Part shown: positions 6,353-12,400 of the stretch, piece by piece
Numbering within the stretch: position 1 is the first letter of the stretch
Layout of the letters: every line of letters begins with the position of its first letter
NCBI GenBank assembly: GCA_035527455.1
Contig: DATLAN010000580.1
Span: 1 to 12,400 of the forward strand
Direction: 5' to 3'
DNA: 12,400 bases
Source: DATLAN01 sp035527455
Lineage (GTDB): Bacteria; Planctomycetota; Planctomycetia; Pirellulales; Thermoguttaceae
Position numbers and translations under genes: made by a program
Notes under the pieces: model-generated
What the model was told of the DNA's origin: nothing
What the model saw: the letters and a program-made list of their open reading frames with translations, nothing else
Database searches by the model: none

Positions 6353-7357
6353 CTACCCCGCCTGCCCCTGCACCACTTCGATCATCGCCAGCATGTTTTC
6401 CAGCGGGACGTCGCCTTCGACGTCGTGGGCCGGCGCGAAGATGTAGCCGCCGTCGCGGCCGAGGTCCAGCAGCCGCCGGGTTTCCGCCCGTACGTCGTCC
6501 GGCGTGCCGAACGGCAGCGTCCGCTGGGTGGACAGCCCGCCGTGGAAGGCCAAACGGCCGCGGTATTGCGGCAAGAGTCGATAAACGTCCATCACTTCCG
6601 GCTGGAACGGATTGAAGCAGTTCAGCCCGATGGCCACGAGGTCGTCGAACAGCTCGTCCACGTCGCCGCAGGAGTGGATCATCACGAACTTGCCGGCCTC
6701 GCGGACCACGGCGTACATCCGCCCGAGCACCGGGTAGATGAACTCCCGCCAGAGGCCCGGGCCCATCTGCAGGCCCCGTTGTTGGCCCCAGTCGTCGCCG
6801 AAGTAGACCGCGTCGATATCGTACTTCAGCGCCTCGCCGATCTGGGCGATGTTGTAGTCGGCGATGGCGGCCAGCAGCTCGTGGACGAACGCCTTGTGGT
6901 CGTAGAAATCGATCAGCAGGTTTTCCAATCCCCGCAGCGTCCACGCACGCTCGTAGAGCGAGAAGCCGATCTGGAACACGCGGAAGCGGTCGGGGAAACG
7001 GTCGATCCGCTCGGGAATCTCCTCGAAGAACCGCCGGTCGAGCGGATCGGGGAACTCGTACCGGGCGAGCGTCGGCTCGGGCAGCACGCAGCCTTCCACG
7101 TTGCCGATGTCCTTGTCGATGCGGCGATCCCAAACCACGCCGAAGACGTCCTGCACGCGGTCGTTGCCCAGCTCGGAAAAGAACCCGATGTCGCTTCCGA
7201 GCTTCAGCAGGTGGTTTTGCAGCGGGACTTCCAGATCGGTGCAATGGTAATGCCGCTGGAGTTTTTCCCGGGCCTCTTGCGTGAACCCCATCGACCAGGG
7301 CACGTAGGGCGGGCGTTTTCCTTCCAGGACCGATCGGACGACTTCACGTGGGGTCAT
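6353..7357 (-). CDS. Uroporphyrinogen decarboxylase-family protein, 334 aa (not HemE)
   Basis: The full-length URO-D fold is present, close to the usual 340 residues. It opens MTPREVVRSVLEGKRPPYVP. The RQAGR motif that binds the porphyrin carboxylates in HemE is missing, so a haem role is unlikely. The central block MIHSCGDVDE places His228 and Cys230 as the HxC pair used for zinc in MtaA/CmuA-type cobamide methyltransferases. The later segment IFAPAHDVEGDVPLENM places His311 where those enzymes have their third metal ligand, usually cysteine. NPFQPEVMD between them is also typical. A methyl-transfer or related role is plausible, but the substrate is unknown; no corrinoid protein gene is in the window. 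No Shine-Dalgarno is visible: a REP-like hairpin (7365-7383) begins 7 bases upstream of the ATG. It lies 64 bases downstream of the TPR gene on the same strand. Confidence 0.85.
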   Translation of the reverse strand: MTPREVVRSVLEGKRPPYVPWSMGFTQEAREKLQRHYHCTDLEVPLQNHLLKLGSDIGFFSELGNDRVQDVFGVVWDRRIDKDIGNVEGCVLPEPTLARYEFPDPLDRRFFEEIPERIDRFPDRFRVFQIGFSLYERAWTLRGLENLLIDFYDHKAFVHELLAAIADYNIAQIGEALKYDIDAVYFGDDWGQQRGLQMGPGLWREFIYPVLGRMYAVVREAGKFVMIHSCGDVDELFDDLVAIGLNCFNPFQPEVMDVYRLLPQYRGRLAFHGGLSTQRTLPFGTPDDVRAETRRLLDLGRDGGYIFAPAHDVEGDVPLENMLAMIEVVQGQAG

Positions 7358-7364
7358 GGGGCTT

Positions 7365-7388
7365 CGTCTCGCGGAGCGAGACGGCTAC
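7365..7388 (-). repeat. GTAG-headed REP-like hairpin, copy 2, just upstream of a start codon
   Basis: Minus-strand GTAGC is followed by CGTCTCGC-TCC-GCGAGACG, a perfect 8-bp hairpin (plus-strand arms 7365-7372 and 7376-7383). It is the same unit as 5677-5700 with A-T replaced by G-C at one stem pair. It occupies the 64-base gap between two same-strand genes, and its stem ends 7 bases before the ATG of the URO-D-family gene. Confidence 0.7.
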
Positions 7389-7421
7389 TTTGGCTGAGCT
7401 TTCGATTCGGCCGGCGTCGGG

Positions 7422-9398
7422 CTACCGTGTTTGGGCCGGCTTGATCTTCGCGGCCATCTCCTGGAAGCTTTGGGCCTTTTCCGGCCGGCCGAGCTGGCGG
7501 TACATCGAGGCCAGATTGCCGTAGGGCACGGCCAGAGTCGACGCCTCGACCAGCTCTTGCTTGACCGCCTGTTCCAGTTGGACGACGCCGATCTCCGTCA
7601 GCCGGACGGCCTCGTCGCGCTGGCCGGCGATCCAGTAGGAGACGCCCATGCTGACGAACGTCTCGCCGTGTCGGCCCAGGTCGGCGGCGGCTTCCTCGGG
7701 CAGCGGCCGCTCGAGAAGCGGTACGGCCTTCTCAAACCAACTGATCGCGGCGCGGTGGTTGTCGTCGCGAATGGCGTAGATCGCTCCGAGGCGGAAGTAG
7801 AGCCGCCCCAGCAGATAGCCGGCCGTGGGCGAGGAACGCTGGTGCTTGCCCTGCTCGAGGTACTCGATTGCCCGTTCGCCGTACTTCAACGCCGTGTCGT
7901 GGTCGTTGCGCATCTGGTAGATCTGCAGGGCGTCGTAGAGCGCCATGCCCAGGTCCCACTGGAGTTGGGCCTTTCGCGCCGGGTCGTCGGTTTCGGCGAT
8001 CAGCGCTTCGCCGCTCTGCTCGGCCAGTTGGGCCCACTGGTCCGGGTCGAGTGCTCCGCGCATGCCCACGCAAGCGGCCAGACCCCGGGCGGCGACGCGG
8101 AAGCGGTGGTGCCGGCTGCCGGCGTCGTTGGCGATGAAATCTTCGGCCCATTGGTTGGCCAGATCGAGCCAGCGGGGGACGGATTTCTCTTTCTCTTTCC
8201 AGGTTCCCCAGGCGATGTCGTGGGCGGCGCCCAGGTGGGCGTCGACCAGAACCTCTTTGGCCGCCTGGCGGACGGCCGGATGGCGGTCGGCGGCCAACGG
8301 CTCGGCCGCGCCGGCGGCCTGCATGTGGTACTGAATGGCCTGCTTGTAGTCGGGCTCGGGTCCGGAGGCCGACAGGTCGCCCAAGAGGCACAGCGCGCGG
8401 ATCTTCACGTGCGGTCGCTGCTGGCTGGTCTCGACGGCCTTTTGGGCCTGCTGGATGGCTTCGGTCCATTGGCCGACCTGGCCGAGGATCTGCGCCCGGG
8501 TGACCCGATAACGTGCATTGGCCGGTTCGAGCCGCACGGCCTCGCCGCTGGCGGAGACCGCCTGGTCGAGTTCACCGAGGGCCACGCAGATGCGGGCGTG
8601 GAGCCAGTGTGCCCGGGCGTTGTCAGGCTGAAGCTTCAGGGCCTGTAAAAGGTCTTTCCGGCTGGACTCGTAGTCGGAGTCGATGTAGGTCTCGGCGCGG
8701 AGGAGGAAGGGGTCGGCGGTGATCGGTTCGAGGATGATTTGAGGGACCTTCATCGAGGCCTTGCCCGGGGCGTCGCTGGGCTCGAAGGCGAACAGGACGC
8801 CCCGTTCCGGGTAGACCTGGCCGAGAATCTCGCCGAGTTCGTTGGAGACCAGCACGGGCCGGATGTTGTTCAAGGCGAGTTGGTGGGCGACGACGTTGGC
8901 CGGGAAGGCCTTATCGAAACGGATCACGATCGAGGAGACCTTGTCCTGGAAGTAACTCACTTCGACCCGATCGAAGGGCTCGACGGAGTACAACTGGACG
9001 AGCATGGTACCCTGCTTGCGGACTTCCCTCGGGGCGCCCCAGGCCCGTTCGACGTCTTCCCGCGTGCTGATGCCCGGGGTGACCTCCTTGAAACTGGCCG
9101 CTTCGATTTCCACGGGCCCGGCGTTGATCGGATCGGGGATGGGCTCGAGCGGCTCTTGGTCGGTTGCGGTGGAGGATGCTGCCGAGGGTTGGCCTTCGAT
9201 CGGCGGGACATCCACGATGCGGGGTTCGGTGGGCAGAATGTCCACCGTGGCGGGTTCGGCGGCCGGCGTGGGCAACAGGTTCATATCGGCCTCGTCCATC
9301 GGGAGGACGGTTTGGGCGGCCGCCGGGGGCCCAAATACTGCCAGAAGTGCAAGCGTGGAAAGGGAAACTACCCACCATCGAATCGTGTTCAGTCGCAT
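7422..9398 (-). CDS. Secreted BamE-like/TPR protein, 658 aa
   Basis: The start at 9398 is fixed by AAGGAGG (9407-9413) 8 bases upstream and by the signal peptide that begins there (MRLNTIRWWVV...PAAA/Q, cleavage near residue 28). The frame extends 58 codons further upstream without homology. Residues about 33-95 are a proline/glutamate-rich linker. Residues about 100-175 (TPGISTREDVERAWGAPREV, then VEVSYFQDKVSSIVIRF) resemble the SmpA/BamE fold. TPR-like helical repeats follow at about 232-325 (KALKLQPDNARAHW-type), 478-562 and 565-652. There is no lipobox cysteine, so it should be soluble in the periplasm. BamE-like modules and TPRs mediate protein contacts, so a scaffold or assembly role in the envelope is inferred, not shown. 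The stop is TAG. Confidence 0.8.
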   Translation of the reverse strand: MRLNTIRWWVVSLSTLALLAVFGPPAAAQTVLPMDEADMNLLPTPAAEPATVDILPTEPRIVDVPPIEGQPSAASSTATDQEPLEPIPDPINAGPVEIEAASFKEVTPGISTREDVERAWGAPREVRKQGTMLVQLYSVEPFDRVEVSYFQDKVSSIVIRFDKAFPANVVAHQLALNNIRPVLVSNELGEILGQVYPERGVLFAFEPSDAPGKASMKVPQIILEPITADPFLLRAETYIDSDYESSRKDLLQALKLQPDNARAHWLHARICVALGELDQAVSASGEAVRLEPANARYRVTRAQILGQVGQWTEAIQQAQKAVETSQQRPHVKIRALCLLGDLSASGPEPDYKQAIQYHMQAAGAAEPLAADRHPAVRQAAKEVLVDAHLGAAHDIAWGTWKEKEKSVPRWLDLANQWAEDFIANDAGSRHHRFRVAARGLAACVGMRGALDPDQWAQLAEQSGEALIAETDDPARKAQLQWDLGMALYDALQIYQMRNDHDTALKYGERAIEYLEQGKHQRSSPTAGYLLGRLYFRLGAIYAIRDDNHRAAISWFEKAVPLLERPLPEEAAADLGRHGETFVSMGVSYWIAGQRDEAVRLTEIGVVQLEQAVKQELVEASTLAVPYGNLASMYRQLGRPEKAQSFQEMAAKIKPAQTR

Positions 9399-9406
9399 TG
9401 CGTGTT

Positions 9407-9413
9407 CCTCCTT
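9407..9413 (-). promoter_or_regulatory. Ribosome binding site deciding the TPR gene start
   Basis: AAGGAGG on the minus strand, 8 bases before ATG 9398, is the strongest Shine-Dalgarno in the window. It supports this start over the upstream in-frame start at 9572. Confidence 0.75.
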
Positions 9414-9727
9414 GAACCTCGCCTTGGTGAGCCGGCCATCGAAACGCCGGCTAGACCGCCAGAGCATCGCGGGGGTTTTTCTTAGGGTCACGTCGATCCT
9501 CGAGGCCCCCTTCGAGACGAGAGAATAATGTCGCCTGGAACTGGAAAATAGGCTGCGGTAGTTTACTCGCATACGGGAAATCGAGTCCAGAGAGGATTTA
9601 AGGAAATTACGGCGATTTCACCAAAAAACCCGACGCAGCGCCCCTCGAATCCCGGTTTCTCCACGACACGAAGGATTCTCCAGCCACCCGAAATGGCAGA
9701 ATGGCGAATGTGGGGAGTGTGGGCAAT

Positions 9728-9812
9728 GCGCCCCAAGGAACCGGGGGCGCGCTGGGTGTGGTGAACGGGCACTTCATGCCCGGGTCAGAGCCCCGGATGT
9801 GGCGGACATCCG
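9728..9812. repeat. Three successive hairpins upstream of the secreted protein gene
   Basis: Arms GCGCCCC/GGGGCGC (9728-9734 and 9744-9750), CGGGCA/TGCCCG (9766-9771 and 9777-9782) and CGGATGT/ACATCCG (9794-9800 and 9806-9812) are all perfect, with loops of 9, 5 and 5 bases. They end 94 bases before the ATG at 9907. They could be a leader structure, stop signals or REP-like units. None has a T-tract or a GTAG head. Confidence 0.5.
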
Positions 9813-9906
9813 CGACGAGGGTAAAATGGCCAGTATTCTTAAGCTGAATCGGTTCCGGACTCGACCCCAACGGAAAACATCGGCTTCAGGTGGAAAGGGA
9901 TCTGTT

Positions 9907-11175
9907 ATGAAACCCCCGTCTCGTCGCACCGGCCACGGTCCGCTCGGCGTTGCCGCACTGCTTTTCTCGGTCATCGCAACGGGGACGGCAGCCGCCGCCG
10001 ATCCGGGCACGGCGCCGGAACTTCCGCTTCTTCGCATGAAGGACTTCCAGTACGTGGGAGCGTTCCGATTGCCGTCGCGAAAGTACGGTCAGTCCGACCT
10101 CAACTATTCACAGGGACCGATCGCGTTGAATCCCGACAGGCAGTCGCTGTTCATCGTGGGACACGCGCATCAGCAGGCGATCGCGGAATTCGCGATACCC
10201 GAACTGGTCGACAGTACGGTCGTTGCGGAACTCAACATGGCCGGCGATCCCATTCAGCCGTTCGCCACGATTCTCAGTCGCGTCTCTGGTGGGAATCCCG
10301 ACGGCAACAATCGAATTGGCGGCATGCTGTATGTTTCCGGCCCCGACGGCCCCGAACTCCTGGTCAACACGTATGAGTACTACGATGCCCCGGGCGACAA
10401 CAAGCTGTCGATGCTGGTGATCCGCGACGCGAACAATCTGGCGGCATGCAAGGTCGACGGATATTTCGAGGTGCAGGGCCGACCCGGGCACACGGCCGGT
10501 TGGATGTCGCCTATCCCTGCCGAGTGGCGGTCGGTTCTCGGGGGTGGTTTCCTGACGGGCAACTCCAGCGGGATCCCGATCATCTCGCGCACGTCCGTCG
10601 GGCCGTCGGCCTTTGTCTTCGATCCGCTGGACGTTGGCGGCGAAGAGTCCGTGGCCACTCCCATCTCGACCACCAGGCTGCTCGATTTCAGCCTCGCCCA
10701 TCGTCTGCACGAGGATCTTTCCAACGACTCGCGCAAGAATGACCTTTGGAACCATCTTTCGCGAGCCGTCTACGGGATCATCATTCCGGGAACGCGCACG
10801 TATGCGACGTTCGGCCATTCCGGCGGCAACCAGAGTGGAATCGGCTACAAAATCGTCCAGGACAACGGCAGGAGAAGTGGCGGGTACAGTTCCCGCGCCG
10901 TCAAGGACAACTACCATTACTATTGGCTTTGGGACGTCAACGATCTCGCCCGGGTCAAGGCCGGCGAAATGAACGCTTATGATGTGCGGCCCTATGAGTA
11001 CGGAATCTTCCGAACGCCGCGGGAAGGCTCATCGCACCAGTTGGGCGGCGGGGCATTCGACCCGTCCACCGGTCGGATCTACCTGACGGCGCAAGGGGCG
11101 GATAACCAACAGGGCACCTACGCCAACCCGCCGGTCATCATGGCCTACAAAGCCGTCGTCCCGCCGACCCCGTAG
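9907..11175 (+). CDS. Secreted protein of unknown function, probably beta-rich, 422 aa
   Basis: The ATG at 9907 follows AAGGGA (9895-9900) by 6 bases and begins a signal peptide (MKPPSRRTGHGPLGVAALLF...TAAAA/D, cleavage near residue 32). An upstream in-frame start at 9799 is rejected because it would bury the signal peptide. The mature part opens LPLLRMKDFQYVGAFRLPS, then has many short hydrophobic strands with Gly/Asp turns (LFIVGHAH, GGMLYVSGPDGPELLV, TYATFGHSGGN, GGGAFDPSTGRIYLTAQG). That pattern suggests a beta-propeller. No catalytic motif is recognised. Tyr/Trp-rich NYHYYWLWDVNDL near the C-terminus is distinctive. It is probably periplasmic or exported. The TAG stop codon is part of the GTAG head of the adjoining inverted repeat. 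Confidence 0.75.
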   Translation: MKPPSRRTGHGPLGVAALLFSVIATGTAAAADPGTAPELPLLRMKDFQYVGAFRLPSRKYGQSDLNYSQGPIALNPDRQSLFIVGHAHQQAIAEFAIPELVDSTVVAELNMAGDPIQPFATILSRVSGGNPDGNNRIGGMLYVSGPDGPELLVNTYEYYDAPGDNKLSMLVIRDANNLAACKVDGYFEVQGRPGHTAGWMSPIPAEWRSVLGGGFLTGNSSGIPIISRTSVGPSAFVFDPLDVGGEESVATPISTTRLLDFSLAHRLHEDLSNDSRKNDLWNHLSRAVYGIIIPGTRTYATFGHSGGNQSGIGYKIVQDNGRRSGGYSSRAVKDNYHYYWLWDVNDLARVKAGEMNAYDVRPYEYGIFRTPREGSSHQLGGGAFDPSTGRIYLTAQGADNQQGTYANPPVIMAYKAVVPPTP

Positions 11176-11304
11176 CCCGGATTATTCATGACCCCGGGAA
11201 TTGCGTGACACACTGTCGTAGCCACGTTCGCCAGAACGTGGTCGTAACCCTTGGGCACGCTCCACGTTCTGGCGAACGTAGCTACAAGCTTATGAATAAT
11301 CCGG
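11172..11304. repeat. Nested composite inverted repeat (BIME-like) at a convergent gene end
   Basis: Outer arms CCGGATTATTCAT (11177-11189) and its perfect 13-base inverse (11292-11304) enclose two 24-base GTAG-headed units facing each other. These are 11218-11241 on the plus strand and 11262-11285 on the minus strand, which match at 23 of 24 positions. Each unit is itself a hairpin, CCACGTTC-GCCA-GAACGTGG in the left copy. The 20 bases between them show no structure. The outer left arm is preceded by GTAG (11172-11175), whose TAG is the stop codon of the preceding gene. The layout, facing REP units with a short spacer, is that of a BIME. It may also serve as a bidirectional terminator for the converging genes. 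Confidence 0.75.
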
Positions 11305-11354
11305 CCTGGCAGACCGACGGCTACTGCGACCGTTCGAGCATGCCTCGGCGCCGC

Positions 11355-12400
11355 TCAGTCCCCTTGGGCCAAGTACTCGATGACCTCATCGGTAAACGGC
11401 ACGGCGGCGCCGGGCAGGGGCGGATCGGGGACCAGGCGCGCGGCGATCACCGCCAGCAGGTCTTCGATGCCCGCTCCGGTCACAGCGCTGGTGGCAAGAC
11501 CGGCCGGCCGGCCGGTCGGTGAGCAGGGCAGATCGCACTTATTGTGGACGATCGGGGCATCGGGATAACTCTCGATCAATTCGCGATCGGCGTCCGACCA
11601 CGAGACGCTGCCGTCGAACACCAAGACCACCAGGTCGGCGGCGGCCAGCTTCTCTCGGGCCAACGCCATCCCCGCCCGTTCCAGCGCATCGGCAACCCCG
11701 TGCAACCCGGCCGTGTCGGAGATTTCTACGGGCCAGCCGTCGATGGCGGTCAGAGCGCTGACGACGTCGCGGGTGGTTCCCGGCGTGTGATGGACGATCG
11801 CCCTGGGGTAGCCGACCAGGCCGTTGATCAGGCTGCTCTTGCCCACGTTGGGACGGCCGGCCAACACGACTTGCCACGGACGAACCAGGTGGCGCCCCAA
11901 GTCGGCTCGTGCCAGCAGCACTTCGGCTTTCTGGTGTGCCGACTCGGTGTCGCCCCGGCGTCGGGCTTCCTCGATCTCGTCCAGCGCGCGTCGCAGCGCC
12001 CCGCAATACTGGTCCAGGAGGATCGCGGCCGTCCGCTCGGTGCGTGCTTCCGCCAGGGCTTTTTGGGCGGCCGCGGCGATCGGGTCCGGGTGGCGTTCGG
12101 CGCCCCAGTCCTGCCACGTCACGGCCCGGCAGCCCGATCGAGCCAGCGTCTGTTCGATCCTCGCCACCGTCGCGTGTCCACCGTGGCAGTGCAGTTCGAC
12201 CGAGCGATCGCAGCGCCGCCGGGCGACGATTTCTTCGCCCGTTTTCGAGGCGAAACGCCCCACGACGGGTGTGTCGGTGGGAGAGTCGCTCAGCCGCCGG
12301 CGGTTCCTGGCGTGGAAATGGGCATCGACCACCTCGACGGCTCCCGGCCCTTCCACGAGAACGGTGGCTACCGCTCCGCGGCCCGGCGGCGTGAGTCGAA
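11355..12400 (-). CDS. MnmE/TrmE-like GTPase, 5' end outside window, short C-terminus
   Basis: The frame is open to the right edge. The codons just inside it read LTPPGRGAVATVLVEGP, matching the MnmE N-terminal motif (TPPGRGGI...VSGP), so the true start lies beyond 12400 and the in-frame GTG at 12356 is internal. SVELHCHGGHATVARI matches the conserved VELxxHGG motif of the tetrahydrofolate-binding domain. After a helical segment comes a G domain: G1 GRPNVGKSS (near 11832-11858), G2 TTRD (11766-11777), G3 DTAG (11706-11717) and G4 NKCD (11532-11543). MnmE with MnmG modifies the wobble uridine of tRNAs. Here the protein ends about 30 residues after the TSAVTGAG segment (G5-like), with PFTDEVIEYLAQGD. 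It lacks the long C-terminal helices and the terminal CxGK motif with its catalytic cysteine. It is either a planctomycete-type MnmE or a paralogue with another job. The stop is TGA, unlike its neighbours. Confidence 0.85.
   Translation of the reverse strand, partial: RLTPPGRGAVATVLVEGPGAVEVVDAHFHARNRRRLSDSPTDTPVVGRFASKTGEEIVARRRCDRSVELHCHGGHATVARIEQTLARSGCRAVTWQDWGAERHPDPIAAAAQKALAEARTERTAAILLDQYCGALRRALDEIEEARRRGDTESAHQKAEVLLARADLGRHLVRPWQVVLAGRPNVGKSSLINGLVGYPRAIVHHTPGTTRDVVSALTAIDGWPVEISDTAGLHGVADALERAGMALAREKLAAADLVVLVFDGSVSWSDADRELIESYPDAPIVHNKCDLPCSPTGRPAGLATSAVTGAGIEDLLAVIAARLVPDPPLPGAAVPFTDEVIEYLAQGD

Larger units (their letters stand above)
9399..9906. other. Divergent intergenic region with hairpins
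   Basis: This 508-base gap lies between the start codons of the TPR gene (minus) and the secreted protein gene (plus), so it should hold both promoters. No pair close to the sigma70 consensus was found for either gene. It holds a hairpin with arms AGCCGGC/GCCGGCT at 9430-9436 and 9446-9452 in the TPR leader, and three hairpins in 85 bases at 9728-9812. Two small minus-strand frames here (69 and 87 codons) overlap the hairpins, lack recognisable domains and are not accepted as genes. Confidence 0.5.

Noticed and set aside
5982..7244. A 420-codon minus-strand frame that includes the DUF2442 protein
   Set aside because: Only the last 91 codons show family similarity. The upstream part overlaps the URO-D-family gene in another frame and reads as arginine-rich shadow sequence. 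ATG 6257 with its promoter is the better start.
6316..9456. A shared 12-mer, CGCCGGCTAGAC, at 6316-6327 and 9445-9456, upstream of two minus-strand genes
   Set aside because: Several shared 12-mers are expected by chance in a GC-rich window of this size, and only one of the two copies forms a hairpin.
9399..9572. N-terminal extension of the TPR gene to 9572
   Set aside because: It would bury the signal peptide 58 residues inside the protein and ignore the AAGGAGG 8 bases before ATG 9398.
9640..9670. CTCGAATCCC resembling a tRNA T-loop
   Set aside because: No matching acceptor, D or anticodon stems could be found around it on either strand.
9563..9870. Two small minus-strand frames in the divergent gap
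   Set aside because: They overlap hairpins and each other, have no Shine-Dalgarno that stands out and no domain, and look like repeat-derived shadows.
11176..11354. Possible frameshifted C-terminus of the MnmE-like protein downstream of its stop
   Set aside because: None of the three frames shows helical MnmE sequence or a CxGK ending; the stretch is repeat DNA.
12354..12356. GTG at 12356 as start of the MnmE-like gene
   Set aside because: In-frame codons upstream encode LTPPGRGAVATVL, part of the conserved MnmE N-terminus, so the gene continues beyond the window.
1..12400. CRISPR array, insertion sequence, phage genes or RAYT transposase
   Set aside because: No regularly spaced direct repeats, no transposase motifs and no phage proteins are visible in any frame.

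Overview
The window looks like chromosomal DNA from a high-GC planctomycete, probably in or near the order Pirellulales. This is an inference from protein style, not from a marker gene. The signs are a Flp-type pilin carrying the GPTAVEY signature, a giant secreted PQQ-type beta-propeller protein with glycan-binding-like C-terminal domains, stand-alone uroporphyrinogen-decarboxylase-family (URO-D) proteins, a secreted TPR protein, and gaps filled with short GTAG-headed palindromes. Six of the seven visible stop codons are TAG.

Layout, left to right. (1) 1-201, minus: 5' end of a URO-D-family gene that runs off the left edge, with a plausible sigma70 promoter and an 18-bp near-palindrome just upstream of it. 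(2) 476-670, plus: small Flp pilin. (3) 671-1076: gap with weak hairpins, a good promoter (892-920) and an 88-bp imperfect inverted repeat that would lie in the leader of the next gene. (4) 1077-5648, plus: 1523-residue secreted protein made of propeller, methyltransferase-like fold, propeller, malectin-like, Ig-like and DNRLRE/CBM96-like domains. (5) 5649-5981: an island of at least five inverted repeats between converging genes. (6) 5982-6257, minus: DUF2442 protein with its own strong promoter. (7) 6353-7357, minus: complete URO-D-family protein (not HemE). (8) 7422-9398, minus: secreted BamE-like/TPR protein. (9) 9399-9906: divergent intergenic region with a cluster of hairpins. (10) 9907-11175, plus: secreted protein of unknown function. 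(11) 11172-11304: nested composite inverted repeat whose GTAG head supplies the previous gene's stop codon. (12) 11355-12400, minus: MnmE/TrmE-like GTPase, 5' end beyond the right edge, lacking the usual C-terminal helical part and CxGK motif.

The genes do not form one pathway. Minus-strand genes 8, 7 and 6 are consecutive and could be partly co-transcribed, but a REP-like hairpin separates 8 from 7, and 6 has its own promoter. Three proteins (4, 8, 9) carry export signals, which fits the envelope and secretome emphasis of planctomycetes.

No phage, CRISPR, insertion sequence, rRNA or tRNA was seen. The most distinctive feature is the non-coding DNA: a family of hairpins preceded by GTAG. That is the arrangement known for REP elements mobilised by RAYT (TnpA-REP) transposases. 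No RAYT gene is in the window.
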